Below, in pieces: positions 42,567 through 52,098 of a stretch of DNA of 64,000 nucleotides. Made by a program: the position numbers and the translations under genes. The DNA lies in NCBI GenBank assembly GCA_049692255.1, contig JBAVOR010000009.1:1-64000 (forward strand), read 5' to 3'. The notes below the pieces were generated by a model, which saw only the letters and a program-made list of their open reading frames with translations, ran no database searches and was not told the origin of the DNA. The DNA comes from JBAVOR01 sp049692255. Lineage in GTDB: Bacteria; Babelota; Babeliae; Babelales; JACPOV01. Positions within the stretch are counted from its first letter, which is position 1. Each line of letters opens with the position of its first letter.

Positions 42567-44366
42567 ATGAATAGATCATTGCTTCTATCTGCACTCATAA
42601 TCACTACACCTCAGATAATCAACGCACAAAACGGCACTTTAGAGGTGCATAGACGTCCTAAACTTACTATCATTCCCCGCTTAGCAGTGTATTCTTTTGA
42701 TGCAGAAAGAGCACAGATTAACGGTCCGGTAACGGTAAATGGGCCTATTAAAATTGAAGGCACGCTGACAATCAATGGTCATCCACTGAATCCAAGCGGA
42801 TTGTTGGAACTCCCCTTGCCTATATCTAATGGGGGTACGAATGCAACTGCAATGACTAATACTGATGGCGTGGTATATTACGATGGCACAGTATTGAATA
42901 CAACAGCAGCAGGTGCTAGCAATACCGTTCTTTTGGGCAATGGCACTAGTGCAGCGCCGAGTTTCGGTACGGTGCCTAACGCTGCATTAACAAACAGTTC
43001 AATTACGCTGACCAACGGTACCGGTATTAGTATTACAGGTGGTTCTCCGTTATCACTTGGTGGTAGTGCAACAATAACTTTATCAACACCAGTGTCTATA
43101 GCCCATGGCGGTACGAATGCAACTGCGATGACTAATACAAACGGCGTGGTCTATTACGATGGCACAGTATTGAATACAACAGCAGCAGGTGCTAGCAATA
43201 CCGTTCTTTTGGGTAATGGCACTAGTGCAGCACCGAGTTTCGGTACGGTGCCTAACGCTGCATTAACAAACAGTTCAATTACGCTGACCAACGGTACCGG
43301 TATTAGCATTACAGGCGGCTCTCCGTTATCACTTGGTGGTAGTGCTACCATAGCTCTCTCTACCCCAGTCACCGTTGCTAATGGAGGAACGGGAGCAGGT
43401 ACGTTCACAGTAAATGGTGTTTTGTTGGGAAATGGGACATCGGCAATAACTGCAACAGCCGTGGGAACTGCAGGGCAACTATTAACTTCAAATGGAACTG
43501 GCAATGCGCCAACTTTTCAAGCCGCCCCTGCTTCATCGATTACTATTACTACTGATTCAGGATCTGTTAGTGGCAACTCGTTAACATTAACTGCGCCACT
43601 AGGATCAGGTAATGTGGCGGGATCTGGCAGTTCCGTACAATTTACAGGTTCTGGTACAACAATAACTTTGGCAATGACGGATGGCAACGGCAACACTCTA
43701 GTAGGAGCAGGAGCTGGAAATGCAAGCATAACTGGGAATACGAATGTGGCATTTGGGCAGAATGCATTACCAAAGGTGACTACGGGACGGAATAATTGTG
43801 CAATTGGGCAAGATGCATTATCTGGTTTAGTCTCAGGAGCAAATAATATTGCCATAGGCCAAGGAGCAGGAAGTGCTCTTAGCGGTGCAGAACAGAATAA
43901 CATATATATTGGCTCATCCGGTTCTTCTGGAGATAATGGTGTAATTAATATCAATCCAGCCGCATTATCTGCAACGATTGGTGGTATTGCCAACACCACC
44001 ATATCGGGTTCGCCTGTGCTTGTATCTTCGGGTGGAAATCTGGGTATTGCTTCTTCTTCTCGTAATTACAAAAAAAATATCCAAGATATTGATCCGCAAA
44101 CAACCAAGTTACTTGAGTTACGCCCAGTCACTTTTAATTATAAGAAAGAGAACATGGCAGATGAACTTCACTTTGGACTAATTGCAGAAGAGGTGGAAGA
44201 ACTTATTCCTGATCTCGTGATACGTGATAAAAATGGTGACGTGCAAACGGTGAAGTACCATGAATTACCGGCACTGCTACTTGCACATATTAAACAACTG
44301 GCTGCAAAAAATGCAGCGCTGGAAGCGCGTATCGCTGTATTAGAAGGCAACAGTTCTGTTGCCTGA
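42567..44366 (+). CDS. Surface fibre with C-terminal S74 chaperone domain, copy 2
   Basis: A 599-aa tandem paralogue of the preceding gene. The first 70 residues and the last 110 are nearly identical to copy 1, including at DNA level, while the shafts differ. Copy 2 contains a 92-residue unit (GGTNATAMTN to SPLSLGGSATI) in two successive copies (42835-43370). The Ser-Lys pair is kept in SSRNYKKNI. AAGGAGAACCTATG repeats the leader of copy 1. The pattern suggests gene conversion at the ends and fast change of the binding shaft. Confidence 0.82.
   Translation: MNRSLLLSALIITTPQIINAQNGTLEVHRRPKLTIIPRLAVYSFDAERAQINGPVTVNGPIKIEGTLTINGHPLNPSGLLELPLPISNGGTNATAMTNTDGVVYYDGTVLNTTAAGASNTVLLGNGTSAAPSFGTVPNAALTNSSITLTNGTGISITGGSPLSLGGSATITLSTPVSIAHGGTNATAMTNTNGVVYYDGTVLNTTAAGASNTVLLGNGTSAAPSFGTVPNAALTNSSITLTNGTGISITGGSPLSLGGSATIALSTPVTVANGGTGAGTFTVNGVLLGNGTSAITATAVGTAGQLLTSNGTGNAPTFQAAPASSITITTDSGSVSGNSLTLTAPLGSGNVAGSGSSVQFTGSGTTITLAMTDGNGNTLVGAGAGNASITGNTNVAFGQNALPKVTTGRNNCAIGQDALSGLVSGANNIAIGQGAGSALSGAEQNNIYIGSSGSSGDNGVININPAALSATIGGIANTTISGSPVLVSSGGNLGIASSSRNYKKNIQDIDPQTTKLLELRPVTFNYKKENMADELHFGLIAEEVEELIPDLVIRDKNGDVQTVKYHELPALLLAHIKQLAAKNAALEARIAVLEGNSSVA
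42835..43370 (+). repeat. Tandem 276-bp repeat in the second fibre gene
   Basis: Two successive units start at 42835 and 43111 (period 276 bp, 92 codons, in frame). They differ at only a small number of mostly third-codon bases. Related but shorter pieces occur in the first fibre gene at about 41150 and 41440. Confidence 0.85.
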
Positions 44367-44381
44367 ATCAAAGCAAAAAGC

Positions 44382-44409
44382 AGGGTTGCGCTCTTGTTAG
44401 CGCAACCCT
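44382..44409 (-). terminator. Terminator of the M3 peptidase gene, overlapping its stop
   Basis: A perfect 11-bp stem (AGGGTTGCGCT, 44382-44392, with AGCGCAACCCT, 44399-44409) and 6-base loop. On the minus strand it is followed by GCTTTTTGCTTTG. The stop codon of the peptidase (44397-44399) is inside the hairpin. It may also stop the fibre transcript. Confidence 0.75.
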
Positions 44410-46490
44410 AAATCTTTAAAGAACGCATCCGCATTCGGTGCTCTACCCAAAAAGGTTCGTAGCAGTTCGTTAGGGTCTTTGCTGCCACCGGGCATTAGAA
44501 TCTCTGTTGCATATTTTTTGCCAGTAGTCGGATTTAACAACCCATGCTCTTTGATGTAATAGAAGATATCGAGTGCAAACACCTTAGACCACAAATAACT
44601 GTAATAGCCAGCCCCATAGCCCGTTAAGTGGCCAAATGACGCAGGGAAATGGTTTTCTGGATCATGATTAATATAGGGCATTAATGCGCGTAAATACTGA
44701 TGCATCAACCCCATAATATCTTTTTTCTGCCCCGCCAAATGATAGCTCAATGAAAGCTGTGCGTATACCATCTGCTTTAATAACCAATCACCGGTAGCAA
44801 AGTTTTTGAGTGCAATAATTTTTTCAATTAATGCGGCTGGTAATGGCTTTTTTGTTTCGTAATGGCTGCTGACCATTGTTAAAATTTCAGGATTATATAA
44901 CCATTCTTCCAGCATTTGGGAAGGCATCTCTACAAAATCTGTTTTCACGTTCGTGCCTGCAAATCCTATCATACGCGTAGAACCTAATAATGCATGGAGC
45001 GCATGCCCAAACTCATGGAAAAAAGTGTTCACATCGTTAAACTTTAACAATGCTGGCTTGTCATTACTCGATTGCGGAAAGTTTGCAATCACTGCCGAAA
45101 GACCAGGAACGTTTCCTTTGTCTGTTTTGTGGGCAGGAATAATAGTCACATGGCATGCGTGGCCATATTTGTGCGCACGTGGGTGTAGATCAAGTAATAA
45201 ATAGCCCATAGGAGCATCTGCTTGCCCATCAGCTTCGTACACACTTACCAGGTGCACATCGTCATGCCACACTCCCTTTATTGTTTCTTTCTTGAAACGA
45301 ATAGAAAGGAACTTTTCGTATACGCTCAGTAACCCGTGCAAGGTTTTTTCTAAAGGAAAGTAGGTGCTTACTTCAATATCGTCAACCGCATATTTCGTTT
45401 TTTTGATATGCTGCCGAATATAGCCAGTATCCCACGGTTCAAATTTTCCATCGACTAATGCAATTGATGATGGGGTATATGCCTTTAATTCTTCCACTTC
45501 ACGCGCCGCCTTTTTTTGGCTCGGGGCAACCAATGATTGCAAGAACTGTTCGACCGCTTCCGGCGTTTTCGCCATTTCATCGCTGATACTCAACGCTGCG
45601 TAACTATTGTAGCCAACTTTGTGCGCTAATTCATCACGCAATGCAATAATCTTTCCTAACAGTTCTATATTTTCAGGATACGCACGGTTATTAAATAACC
45701 GATATATCTTTTTTCGTGTTTGTGCAACAGAACAGAACTCTAAAATAGGAAAGACCGTTGGATAATCGGTCTTGAGTATATAGGTACCATCATCTGCTTG
45801 TGCCAAACTCGCAATATAATCATCATCCATGCCTGCTAACTCTGCACGCGTTACGGTAATCGAACGCATGTCACTTGCAATATTCTTGCTAAAAGTAATG
45901 CTCAACTGTGCCAATTGCTTCATGAGTTGCACAATAGATTCCCGCTCCGCTTGTGGCAAATGGAGCCCGCGGCGTCTAAATCCATCCATTATCTCATGCA
46001 AGTAGTAGCGTTCTTCATCGCTGAGCTGTTCGACCTGCCCCTGATGCGCGATATAATCAGTAAATGCCTGATATATGGCAACATTTTGACTGAGCGTATC
46101 AATCGCAAATGCAGACAGTTCTGCTTGCAATGAATTTGCACGGTCCCGTAACGCATCATCGGTAGTTACCATCGATACAAGGGAAATAGTATGTGCTGGC
46201 ACGCTAAAGTGCAGACTTGCTATAGCATCATATGCACGTGCTGTGTTCTGAAATGTTCGTTCTGCCGGCTTTATTGCAAGTAATGCATCTATTTCTTTTT
46301 GTACGCGTTTTTGCGCATGCGCTGCTAGCTGTTCAATTTCATATACTGATCGAGGGAAATAAGAGGAGATTTGATCTGTTCTCGTAATTATATAATTAGA
46401 CTCACTGTACGCTTTTTTTGATATCATGATCATCAGACTCGTAATAATTATTGCACCAATACATACCCGGATTATCATCTGCTGTTCCAT
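44397..46490 (-). CDS. M3 family zinc oligopeptidase (oligopeptidase A / Dcp type)
   Basis: About 697 aa. The zinc motif HEFGHALH is near residue 491, with the third ligand Glu and the GYGAGYYSYLWSKVFALDIF signature further on. The N-terminus (IIRVCIGAIIITSLMIMISKKAYSES) is a signal peptide or anchor. Most M3 peptidases are cytoplasmic, so this one probably trims peptides in the periplasm. The longest frame starts at a GTG (46502); the ATG at 46490 is better spaced from AAAGGGTGG. It follows uvrB by 33 bases. Confidence 0.92.
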   Translation of the reverse strand: MEQQMIIRVCIGAIIITSLMIMISKKAYSESNYIITRTDQISSYFPRSVYEIEQLAAHAQKRVQKEIDALLAIKPAERTFQNTARAYDAIASLHFSVPAHTISLVSMVTTDDALRDRANSLQAELSAFAIDTLSQNVAIYQAFTDYIAHQGQVEQLSDEERYYLHEIMDGFRRRGLHLPQAERESIVQLMKQLAQLSITFSKNIASDMRSITVTRAELAGMDDDYIASLAQADDGTYILKTDYPTVFPILEFCSVAQTRKKIYRLFNNRAYPENIELLGKIIALRDELAHKVGYNSYAALSISDEMAKTPEAVEQFLQSLVAPSQKKAAREVEELKAYTPSSIALVDGKFEPWDTGYIRQHIKKTKYAVDDIEVSTYFPLEKTLHGLLSVYEKFLSIRFKKETIKGVWHDDVHLVSVYEADGQADAPMGYLLLDLHPRAHKYGHACHVTIIPAHKTDKGNVPGLSAVIANFPQSSNDKPALLKFNDVNTFFHEFGHALHALLGSTRMIGFAGTNVKTDFVEMPSQMLEEWLYNPEILTMVSSHYETKKPLPAALIEKIIALKNFATGDWLLKQMVYAQLSLSYHLAGQKKDIMGLMHQYLRALMPYINHDPENHFPASFGHLTGYGAGYYSYLWSKVFALDIFYYIKEHGLLNPTTGKKYATEILMPGGSKDPNELLRTFLGRAPNADAFFKDLGLR

Positions 46491-46523
46491 ATACGCATCC
46501 ACCCTTTTTTTATTATTTTTCGT

Positions 46524-48485
46524 TTACTTAATTTTTTTAAGAGTAAGCCATTTTTCACGCAATGCAATTGCTTTTTCAAAATCCAGCGCTTCCGCTGCTT
46601 GACGCATCTCTTCTTCCAACTGGCTCAGCAATGCCATTCGTTCAGCTGATGACAACTGTTCTTTTTTTGCTTTATTTTTGGTACGCGAAGATGCTTGCGC
46701 AATAGCTTCTTGCAATGCAATAATTGCTTTGCTTACTTCACGTTTTACCGTACGCGGTATAATACCATGCTCTTTGTTATATGCCTCTTGAATGGCGCGG
46801 CGACGTGCCGTTTCAGTTAATGCTTCGTGCATTGAATGGGTTGTTTTGTCTGCATATAAAACAACTTTTGCTTCACTATTACGCGCAGCACGTCCAATGA
46901 TCTGAACTAATGAACGCTTATCACGTAAAAAACTTTCAATATCTGCATCCATAATAGCAACCAGTGCTACTTCAGGAAGGTCTAAACCTTCGCGCAACAG
47001 ATTAACACCAACCAAACAATCAAAGGTGCCTAAACGTAATTTATGCAATAGCTCGGTCCGTTGTGGCGTTTTTAATTCGCTATGCAGATAACAAACTCTC
47101 ACTTTTTGTTCTTCTAAATAATGAGCTAACTGTTCTGCTAGTTTTTTGGTCAATACCATAATAAGGGTACGAAAACCCTTGGCGGTCGTTTCTTTAATTT
47201 GTGCAAGCAAATGCTCGATCTGCCCTTCACGCGGATGTATTTCAGTTATTGGATCTAACAAGCCGGTAGGGCGAATAATCTGCTCTACCGTATGATCGGA
47301 ATGGGTCAACTCGTAATCACCGGGTGTAGCAGAAACAAAGATTACGTCATTAAAATATCGTTCAATTTCTGCAAACGTGAGCGGACGGTTGTCACGCGCC
47401 GATGGAAGGCGAAACCCAAATTCGATTAATACTCCCTTGCGCGAACGATCTCCATGATACATACCCCGTAATTGAGGCACTGCAATATGGGATTCGTCAA
47501 TAACCATTAAAAAATCTTCTCCAAAAAAATCAAGCAAGCAAAACGGCGGCTCACCCGATTTGCGTCCGTCAAAATGGGTCGAATAGTTTTCAATACCCGA
47601 GCAGTACCCGGTTTCTTGCAACATTTCAAGATCATGGGATACACGTTGCTTTAAACGCTCTTGATAGACAGGGTTTTTCAGCTGCGGTAGCCACAGATCT
47701 AACTCTGCTTGAATACTTTTAACAGCCGCATCTTTTTTTTCTTGTGTTGTCACAAAATGCTTTGCGGGAAATATAATAGTATTATCAAGTGGCATGAGTG
47801 TTGCGTGCGTTACTTTATCTACCCACGTCATGCGGTCGATTGTATCGCCAAACAGCTCTATGCGTAACTTTTCTTTTTGATATGGCAACACCACATCAAT
47901 TAAATCACCGCGTACTTGAAATGTACCAGCACGCGGGTCCATGTCATTGCGTTCATACTGAATAAACAGCAGTTGTTTGATAAGGTCCATGCGCTTGTAT
48001 TGCATGCCTACACGTAACGGTAAGCTTAATTCACGATAATCGGTCGGGTTACCCAGCGAGTATATACTAGAAACCGAAGTTACCACGATAGTATCTGGTC
48101 GGTTAATTAACGATGCAGTTGCTTCGATGCGCAAACGCTCCAGCTCGCTATTAATTTTTGTTTCTTTGGGAATATAGATATCTTGCGCGGGCAAATATGA
48201 TTCTGGCTGATAATAATCGTAATAGCTGACAAAATAACAAACCTTATTCTTAGGGAAGAATAAGCTAAGCTCTTCGTACAACTGTGCAGCCAATGTTTTA
48301 TTGGGAGATAATACCAATACTGGCTTATTTTGCTGCGCAATAACCTGTGCGATCGTAAATGTTTTTCCGGAGCCCGTGACGCCCAACAAGGTCGATTTGC
48401 CTGGCCGCAATGCGCTTAAGCGTGCAATCGCTTCTGGCTGACTTCCCTGTGCTTCATACGGTGCATGTAATTGAAATAAACTCAT
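46524..48485 (-). CDS. uvrB: Excinuclease ABC subunit B
   Basis: Nucleotide-excision repair helicase-like subunit, 653 aa. Walker A GVTGSGKT is at 35-42 and the beta-hairpin is SYYDYYQPESYLPAQDIYIPKE. DESH box, SATPGDYEL, GVNLLREGLDLPEV and QIIGRAARN are all present. The C-terminal UVR motif (LEEEMRQAAEALDFEKAIALRE) that contacts UvrC is intact. UvrA and UvrC are not in the window. No clear ribosome site before the ATG. Confidence 0.97.
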   Translation of the reverse strand: MSLFQLHAPYEAQGSQPEAIARLSALRPGKSTLLGVTGSGKTFTIAQVIAQQNKPVLVLSPNKTLAAQLYEELSLFFPKNKVCYFVSYYDYYQPESYLPAQDIYIPKETKINSELERLRIEATASLINRPDTIVVTSVSSIYSLGNPTDYRELSLPLRVGMQYKRMDLIKQLLFIQYERNDMDPRAGTFQVRGDLIDVVLPYQKEKLRIELFGDTIDRMTWVDKVTHATLMPLDNTIIFPAKHFVTTQEKKDAAVKSIQAELDLWLPQLKNPVYQERLKQRVSHDLEMLQETGYCSGIENYSTHFDGRKSGEPPFCLLDFFGEDFLMVIDESHIAVPQLRGMYHGDRSRKGVLIEFGFRLPSARDNRPLTFAEIERYFNDVIFVSATPGDYELTHSDHTVEQIIRPTGLLDPITEIHPREGQIEHLLAQIKETTAKGFRTLIMVLTKKLAEQLAHYLEEQKVRVCYLHSELKTPQRTELLHKLRLGTFDCLVGVNLLREGLDLPEVALVAIMDADIESFLRDKRSLVQIIGRAARNSEAKVVLYADKTTHSMHEALTETARRRAIQEAYNKEHGIIPRTVKREVSKAIIALQEAIAQASSRTKNKAKKEQLSSAERMALLSQLEEEMRQAAEALDFEKAIALREKWLTLKKIK

Positions 48486-48597
48486 AGATATATGATACCA
48501 CGGTTATTGCAGGTTGACAAATTTCAAAATCGCCGGGTATACTAAGCTTCTTTAAAGTGCAGCTATTGCAATACCATACAACATTGAAAAAACAACT

Positions 48598-49596
48598 ATG
48601 TTTAAATCTATTTTTAGATTAGCAATTATTATTATGCCGTATATGTACTCCCTGCAAGCTTGTAATCACCTTGCTAAGCCCACCATTCAAGAGCATATAG
48701 TACCGCAACTGAGCAAATTAAGTCTCCTTGAAAAACATGCAACCCAGTTGTGCACTTTTGGCCATGATCATCATTTGCAGCTGCATGCCGTAGAATATGC
48801 ACTTAATACTATTGGCGATTCATTTACACAACCTACTGTAGAAGTAAGTAATATCCCATTAACTGTTGAAGTACTAAGACCCATTCTACCTTTTTGCAAT
48901 CTGTTTGGTGGCCTTTTGCAAACAAAACCTTTATCAACAGACGGTATTAAAAGTCATACTTTAGATACGGTCACCTGTGCACTGCTCCATAACATATACC
49001 ATAGTTATGCAGACTCTGAAAAAAAACAGTTCGATACATTAAATACTCATGCTCTTCGTGCGCAGATGGCCTCTGGACTTATGGCACAGTATATGGTACT
49101 TCATGCGCTTCCTAAACAGTATCTCTTTACCAATAAAGGCCTGAACTACTTAAACACTCATACCAACATATTGTTTCTTATGACACGCATGCTGGGACAT
49201 GCATTGAGCAGCGCGGTAATTCCCGCAGGCAAAAGAGGAACAAGTAGCACAGAACTTCTTGAGCTCTACCAACACCATTTTAATATACCTGCCACACAAG
49301 ATATTATTCCCCTTACCTCTGATGTGTCAGAGGGGATCTCTCAATTAAATAATACAATAATCACCGCGTATCACGATTTGCGGCTAGCGCAGCAAAAAGC
49401 AATGCGCAGTTATCATGACCACGCATTACTCATGTCTTTGCGCTTAGTGCCTACTCACCCGAAAACTCATAACAGAGTATCCAAAGCAGCTTCTAATAAT
49501 ACCAAGCTCAATGCGCTCAAAAAGAAAAAATATTCTTATCCCCCTCATTTGAGACCTGCATACAAAGAGATGATGCTTCTTGAAAACGAAGAATGA
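48598..49596 (+). CDS. Secreted or lipid-anchored orphan
   Basis: A 332-aa protein with a signal peptide that ends SLQAC, a marginal lipobox with Gln at -2. The body is helical with many His residues (GHDHHLQLHA, LGHALSSAV). It ends in a basic segment (LNALKKKKYSYPPHLRP). No family recognised. There is no ribosome site before the ATG. Its last 52 bases overlap the glycosyltransferase gene on the other strand. Confidence 0.6.
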   Translation: MFKSIFRLAIIIMPYMYSLQACNHLAKPTIQEHIVPQLSKLSLLEKHATQLCTFGHDHHLQLHAVEYALNTIGDSFTQPTVEVSNIPLTVEVLRPILPFCNLFGGLLQTKPLSTDGIKSHTLDTVTCALLHNIYHSYADSEKKQFDTLNTHALRAQMASGLMAQYMVLHALPKQYLFTNKGLNYLNTHTNILFLMTRMLGHALSSAVIPAGKRGTSSTELLELYQHHFNIPATQDIIPLTSDVSEGISQLNNTIITAYHDLRLAQQKAMRSYHDHALLMSLRLVPTHPKTHNRVSKAASNNTKLNALKKKKYSYPPHLRPAYKEMMLLENEE

Positions 49597-50681
49597 TCAA
49601 ACAAGCGAATACTTGCCTGCTTTGCTTGCGTGCTCAACTGCTGCAATTGTATACGATTAAAAAAAAGCATACGTATCTGTTGCCCCATTTGTTCGGGTGT
49701 ATCAATGAGATAGCCAGTATGTCCATGCGCAATATAATCGATTGCTCCAGGGGCCCGTTTGGCAATTACTGGCACCCCACTTGCTAATGCTTCAGCCAAT
49801 ACAATAGCCTGGGTTTCGGTGTACGAGGCAAATACAAACAGGTCTGTCATCTGATAGAGACGATACACCGTATCGCGCGAAGGGCTCTGCACAAAACATA
49901 CCTGCGCCTGATTCAGCTTACACTGTTGATAGGCATAGTGCTTTAAATAATCATAATAAAAGCCGTATCCTGCAATAGTCAGAGTGACAGGCAAATCACG
50001 TACATAACAGAGCGCATCGAGCAAAAAGGGAATATTTTTTTCAGGCACCAGGCGACTCACACTTAACAAAGCAAGAGGCTTCCTCAAGGTGCTATGAACA
50101 ATGGGCGCACGAGTCATATAAAAAAAATCTAACTCAACGGGAGTGGGTATTACCGTAACAGAGGTCTTTTGCAGTGCAAGTAACGGCTCTAGTTGCTGTG
50201 CAATGCTCTGGCTCGGGACAATGAGTGCATGAATAGCACTAAACACTGTTGCCAATCGCTGCTGCAATAAATATAAACACAAAGACCCTGCCATAGGTGC
50301 ATGGTACAGATATTGATCGTATTGTGTATGGTACGTAAACACAACAGGAACGTTGTGCTGTTGGCCCCATTGCAATGCAGCATACCCCAATAAAAAGGGG
50401 TGATGAATATGAATAATATGTGGCTTTAATTGGTTAAAAATTGCGTCTAACTGCCGATACAGTAAAAACGGCATGACCCCAATTTGTGTTTTGTAAAAAA
50501 AACGGAGTGGTGAATACACACGAATAATATGATGCGTTTCATCTGCAACCGAGATAAAGGGAAATGTGATAATGCGCGCATCATAGCCTTGACGCTGCAC
50601 TGTTTGATAGAGCATATGCACCGAGCGCGCAACGCCCCCTTTGTAGGGAAAATAGTTATTAGTTACCAGTGCAACACGCAC
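49545..50681 (-). CDS. GT4-type glycosyltransferase
   Basis: A 378-aa GT-B enzyme. It opens with VALVTNNYFPYKGGVARSVHMLY, the GT4 acceptor-side loop. The Rossmann half has LLSVSRLVPEKNIPFLLDAL, and the sugar-nucleotide site is ASYTETQAIVLAEALASGVPVIA (E-x7-E). It resembles PimB-like mannosyl- or glycosyltransferases of lipid glycosylation. Starts at GTG 50681, 14 bases after the transaldolase-like gene, so co-transcribed. It may build a cell-surface glycolipid. Confidence 0.88.
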   Translation of the reverse strand: MRVALVTNNYFPYKGGVARSVHMLYQTVQRQGYDARIITFPFISVADETHHIIRVYSPLRFFYKTQIGVMPFLLYRQLDAIFNQLKPHIIHIHHPFLLGYAALQWGQQHNVPVVFTYHTQYDQYLYHAPMAGSLCLYLLQQRLATVFSAIHALIVPSQSIAQQLEPLLALQKTSVTVIPTPVELDFFYMTRAPIVHSTLRKPLALLSVSRLVPEKNIPFLLDALCYVRDLPVTLTIAGYGFYYDYLKHYAYQQCKLNQAQVCFVQSPSRDTVYRLYQMTDLFVFASYTETQAIVLAEALASGVPVIAKRAPGAIDYIAHGHTGYLIDTPEQMGQQIRMLFFNRIQLQQLSTQAKQASIRLFDHSSFSRSIISLYAGLK

Positions 50682-50695
50682 AGCAAGAATCCGCT

Positions 50696-51355
50696 TTACG
50701 GGAAACGAGCGACTTTGAGCTTTTTCCAGTCCGCATTAAATTTTTGCATACCATCTGCCGTTAGCTCATGGGTCAATAATTCGTGTAATAGCGCGGGAGA
50801 TACGGTAATAACATCTACACCGGCGCACACTGCCATTAATACATGGTCTGCATTGCGCAATGACGCGGCCAAAATTTCGGTTTTAAATGCATAGTGCTTA
50901 AACGCATCACACACTGCTTCGATAAATAATGCTGGATTTTCACCGTTATCTTCTAAGCGTCCTAAAAATGGTGAAATGAAACGTACTCCTAATTTTGCCA
51001 TGGCAATGCTCTGCATCAGGCCAAATATTAGTGTTACGTTCACTGCTATGCCATCGGCAACGAGCTCTTTTATAACACCATAATATTCTAATGCCCCCGG
51101 TACTTTCACCACTACACTTGCGTGTATTTTAGCAATAGCATGCGCTTGTGCTAAAACCTTTTCTGGCGTAACTTCAGTCACTTCAACGCTAATAAACGCA
51201 CCGGGCAACGCGTCACAAATTTCTTGCACTCGTTTAATTGGATTGCCACCAGCATGTGCCAAATGAGTAGGGTTAGTAGTAACCCCATCAATTATGCCGT
51301 ATGGCGCCCATGCACGAATAGCCTCTATGTCTGCTGTGTCTAAGAAAATCTTCAT
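50696..51355 (-). CDS. Transaldolase-like / fructose-6-phosphate aldolase
   Basis: A 219-aa TIM barrel of the small transaldolase (TalC/FSA) type. It carries FLDTADIEAI at the first strand, GVTTNPTHLAH, the Schiff-base Lys84 in VVVKVPG, NVTLIF, ISPFLGRLED and EILAASLRN. It links pentose phosphates to fructose-6-phosphate or cleaves the latter; the two activities cannot be separated by eye. AAAAGGAG favours the ATG at 51355 over the GTG one codon earlier. Confidence 0.9.
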   Translation of the reverse strand: MKIFLDTADIEAIRAWAPYGIIDGVTTNPTHLAHAGGNPIKRVQEICDALPGAFISVEVTEVTPEKVLAQAHAIAKIHASVVVKVPGALEYYGVIKELVADGIAVNVTLIFGLMQSIAMAKLGVRFISPFLGRLEDNGENPALFIEAVCDAFKHYAFKTEILAASLRNADHVLMAVCAGVDVITVSPALLHELLTHELTADGMQKFNADWKKLKVARFP

Positions 51356-51529
51356 CACACTCCTTTTATCAATTACTAAGCACCCAACAGTCCCTCTGTG
51401 TTACATTTTTTCATTACGTCCACCATAAAAGTATAGGCTTGCATAACATGTAGGGGACTTGTCTGAAGTCTATTAATAGTCGCATCTCGATTAGTATTCA
51501 TGTAATAAGATCATCTATTATTGTATTGA

Positions 51530-52066
51530 TTATGCAGTTACCTCTTCAGAATCTTTTAACAACCCCTCACACTCACATTTATTAACGATATCAAACACAA
51601 GCGCGGCCCCTGATATATCTTCTATGCATCCATGAATGAACCAGTGAATCATTCGCTTACAGTCTTCTTGATCGGTACGCAATTCTTTTATGGTTTTTAC
51701 CGCTTCTTTAAATGTTTTCTTCACTGCCTGCTCATCGATAGATTGATCTTGTGTATAAAAAAATTGAAATTTATCTATCAGATAATTATTCTCTTTTTCT
51801 TTTCCTATGTTTAAGCCATATTCGACAGCCGCATTCAGTTTAGCAAATGGTGTTTGTATAACAGAATACACTTCAATATATTTTTTAAATGCTTCTTTAG
51901 TAGGATTTTCAGCTTTTTGAATACCATTGAGATCAAACGAGAGTTCTTTTCCTTGGCTATGCAAACTACAGTCAATGCCCATCAGAGCATCTAACACATT
52001 GTCCATGCCACTCAGTTTCACCGTTGACCCTACCATAGCTGCCAGTAACACTATTTTTATACGCAT
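51530..52066 (-). CDS. Secreted helical orphan
   Basis: GAAGGAGAATACG places the start at the ATG at 52066 (the frame extends to 52090). About 178 aa with a signal peptide ending LSGM, then charged helices (TKEAFKKYIEVY, AVKKTFKEAVKTIKELR) and three late cysteines (GCIED, KCECE). It lies 32 bases after leuS and is probably read from the same transcript. No family recognised. The following 171 bases to 51359 show no gene. Confidence 0.65.
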   Translation of the reverse strand: MRIKIVLLAAMVGSTVKLSGMDNVLDALMGIDCSLHSQGKELSFDLNGIQKAENPTKEAFKKYIEVYSVIQTPFAKLNAAVEYGLNIGKEKENNYLIDKFQFFYTQDQSIDEQAVKKTFKEAVKTIKELRTDQEDCKRMIHWFIHGCIEDISGAALVFDIVNKCECEGLLKDSEEVTA

Positions 52067-52098
52067 CGTATTCTCCTTCTTCTCGTGCACGCTGTGTA

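Noticed and set aside
43517..44002. 161-aa minus-strand ORF inside the second fibre gene
   Set aside because: A Pro/Val-rich shadow of the Gly/Asn/Thr repeats on the other strand; no ribosome site and no family.
49545..49596. 52-base overlap of the 48598 gene and the glycosyltransferase gene as an antisense control
   Set aside because: Convergent 3' overlaps occur several times in this compact genome (also 57302-57322 and 23974-23977); nothing marks this one as special.
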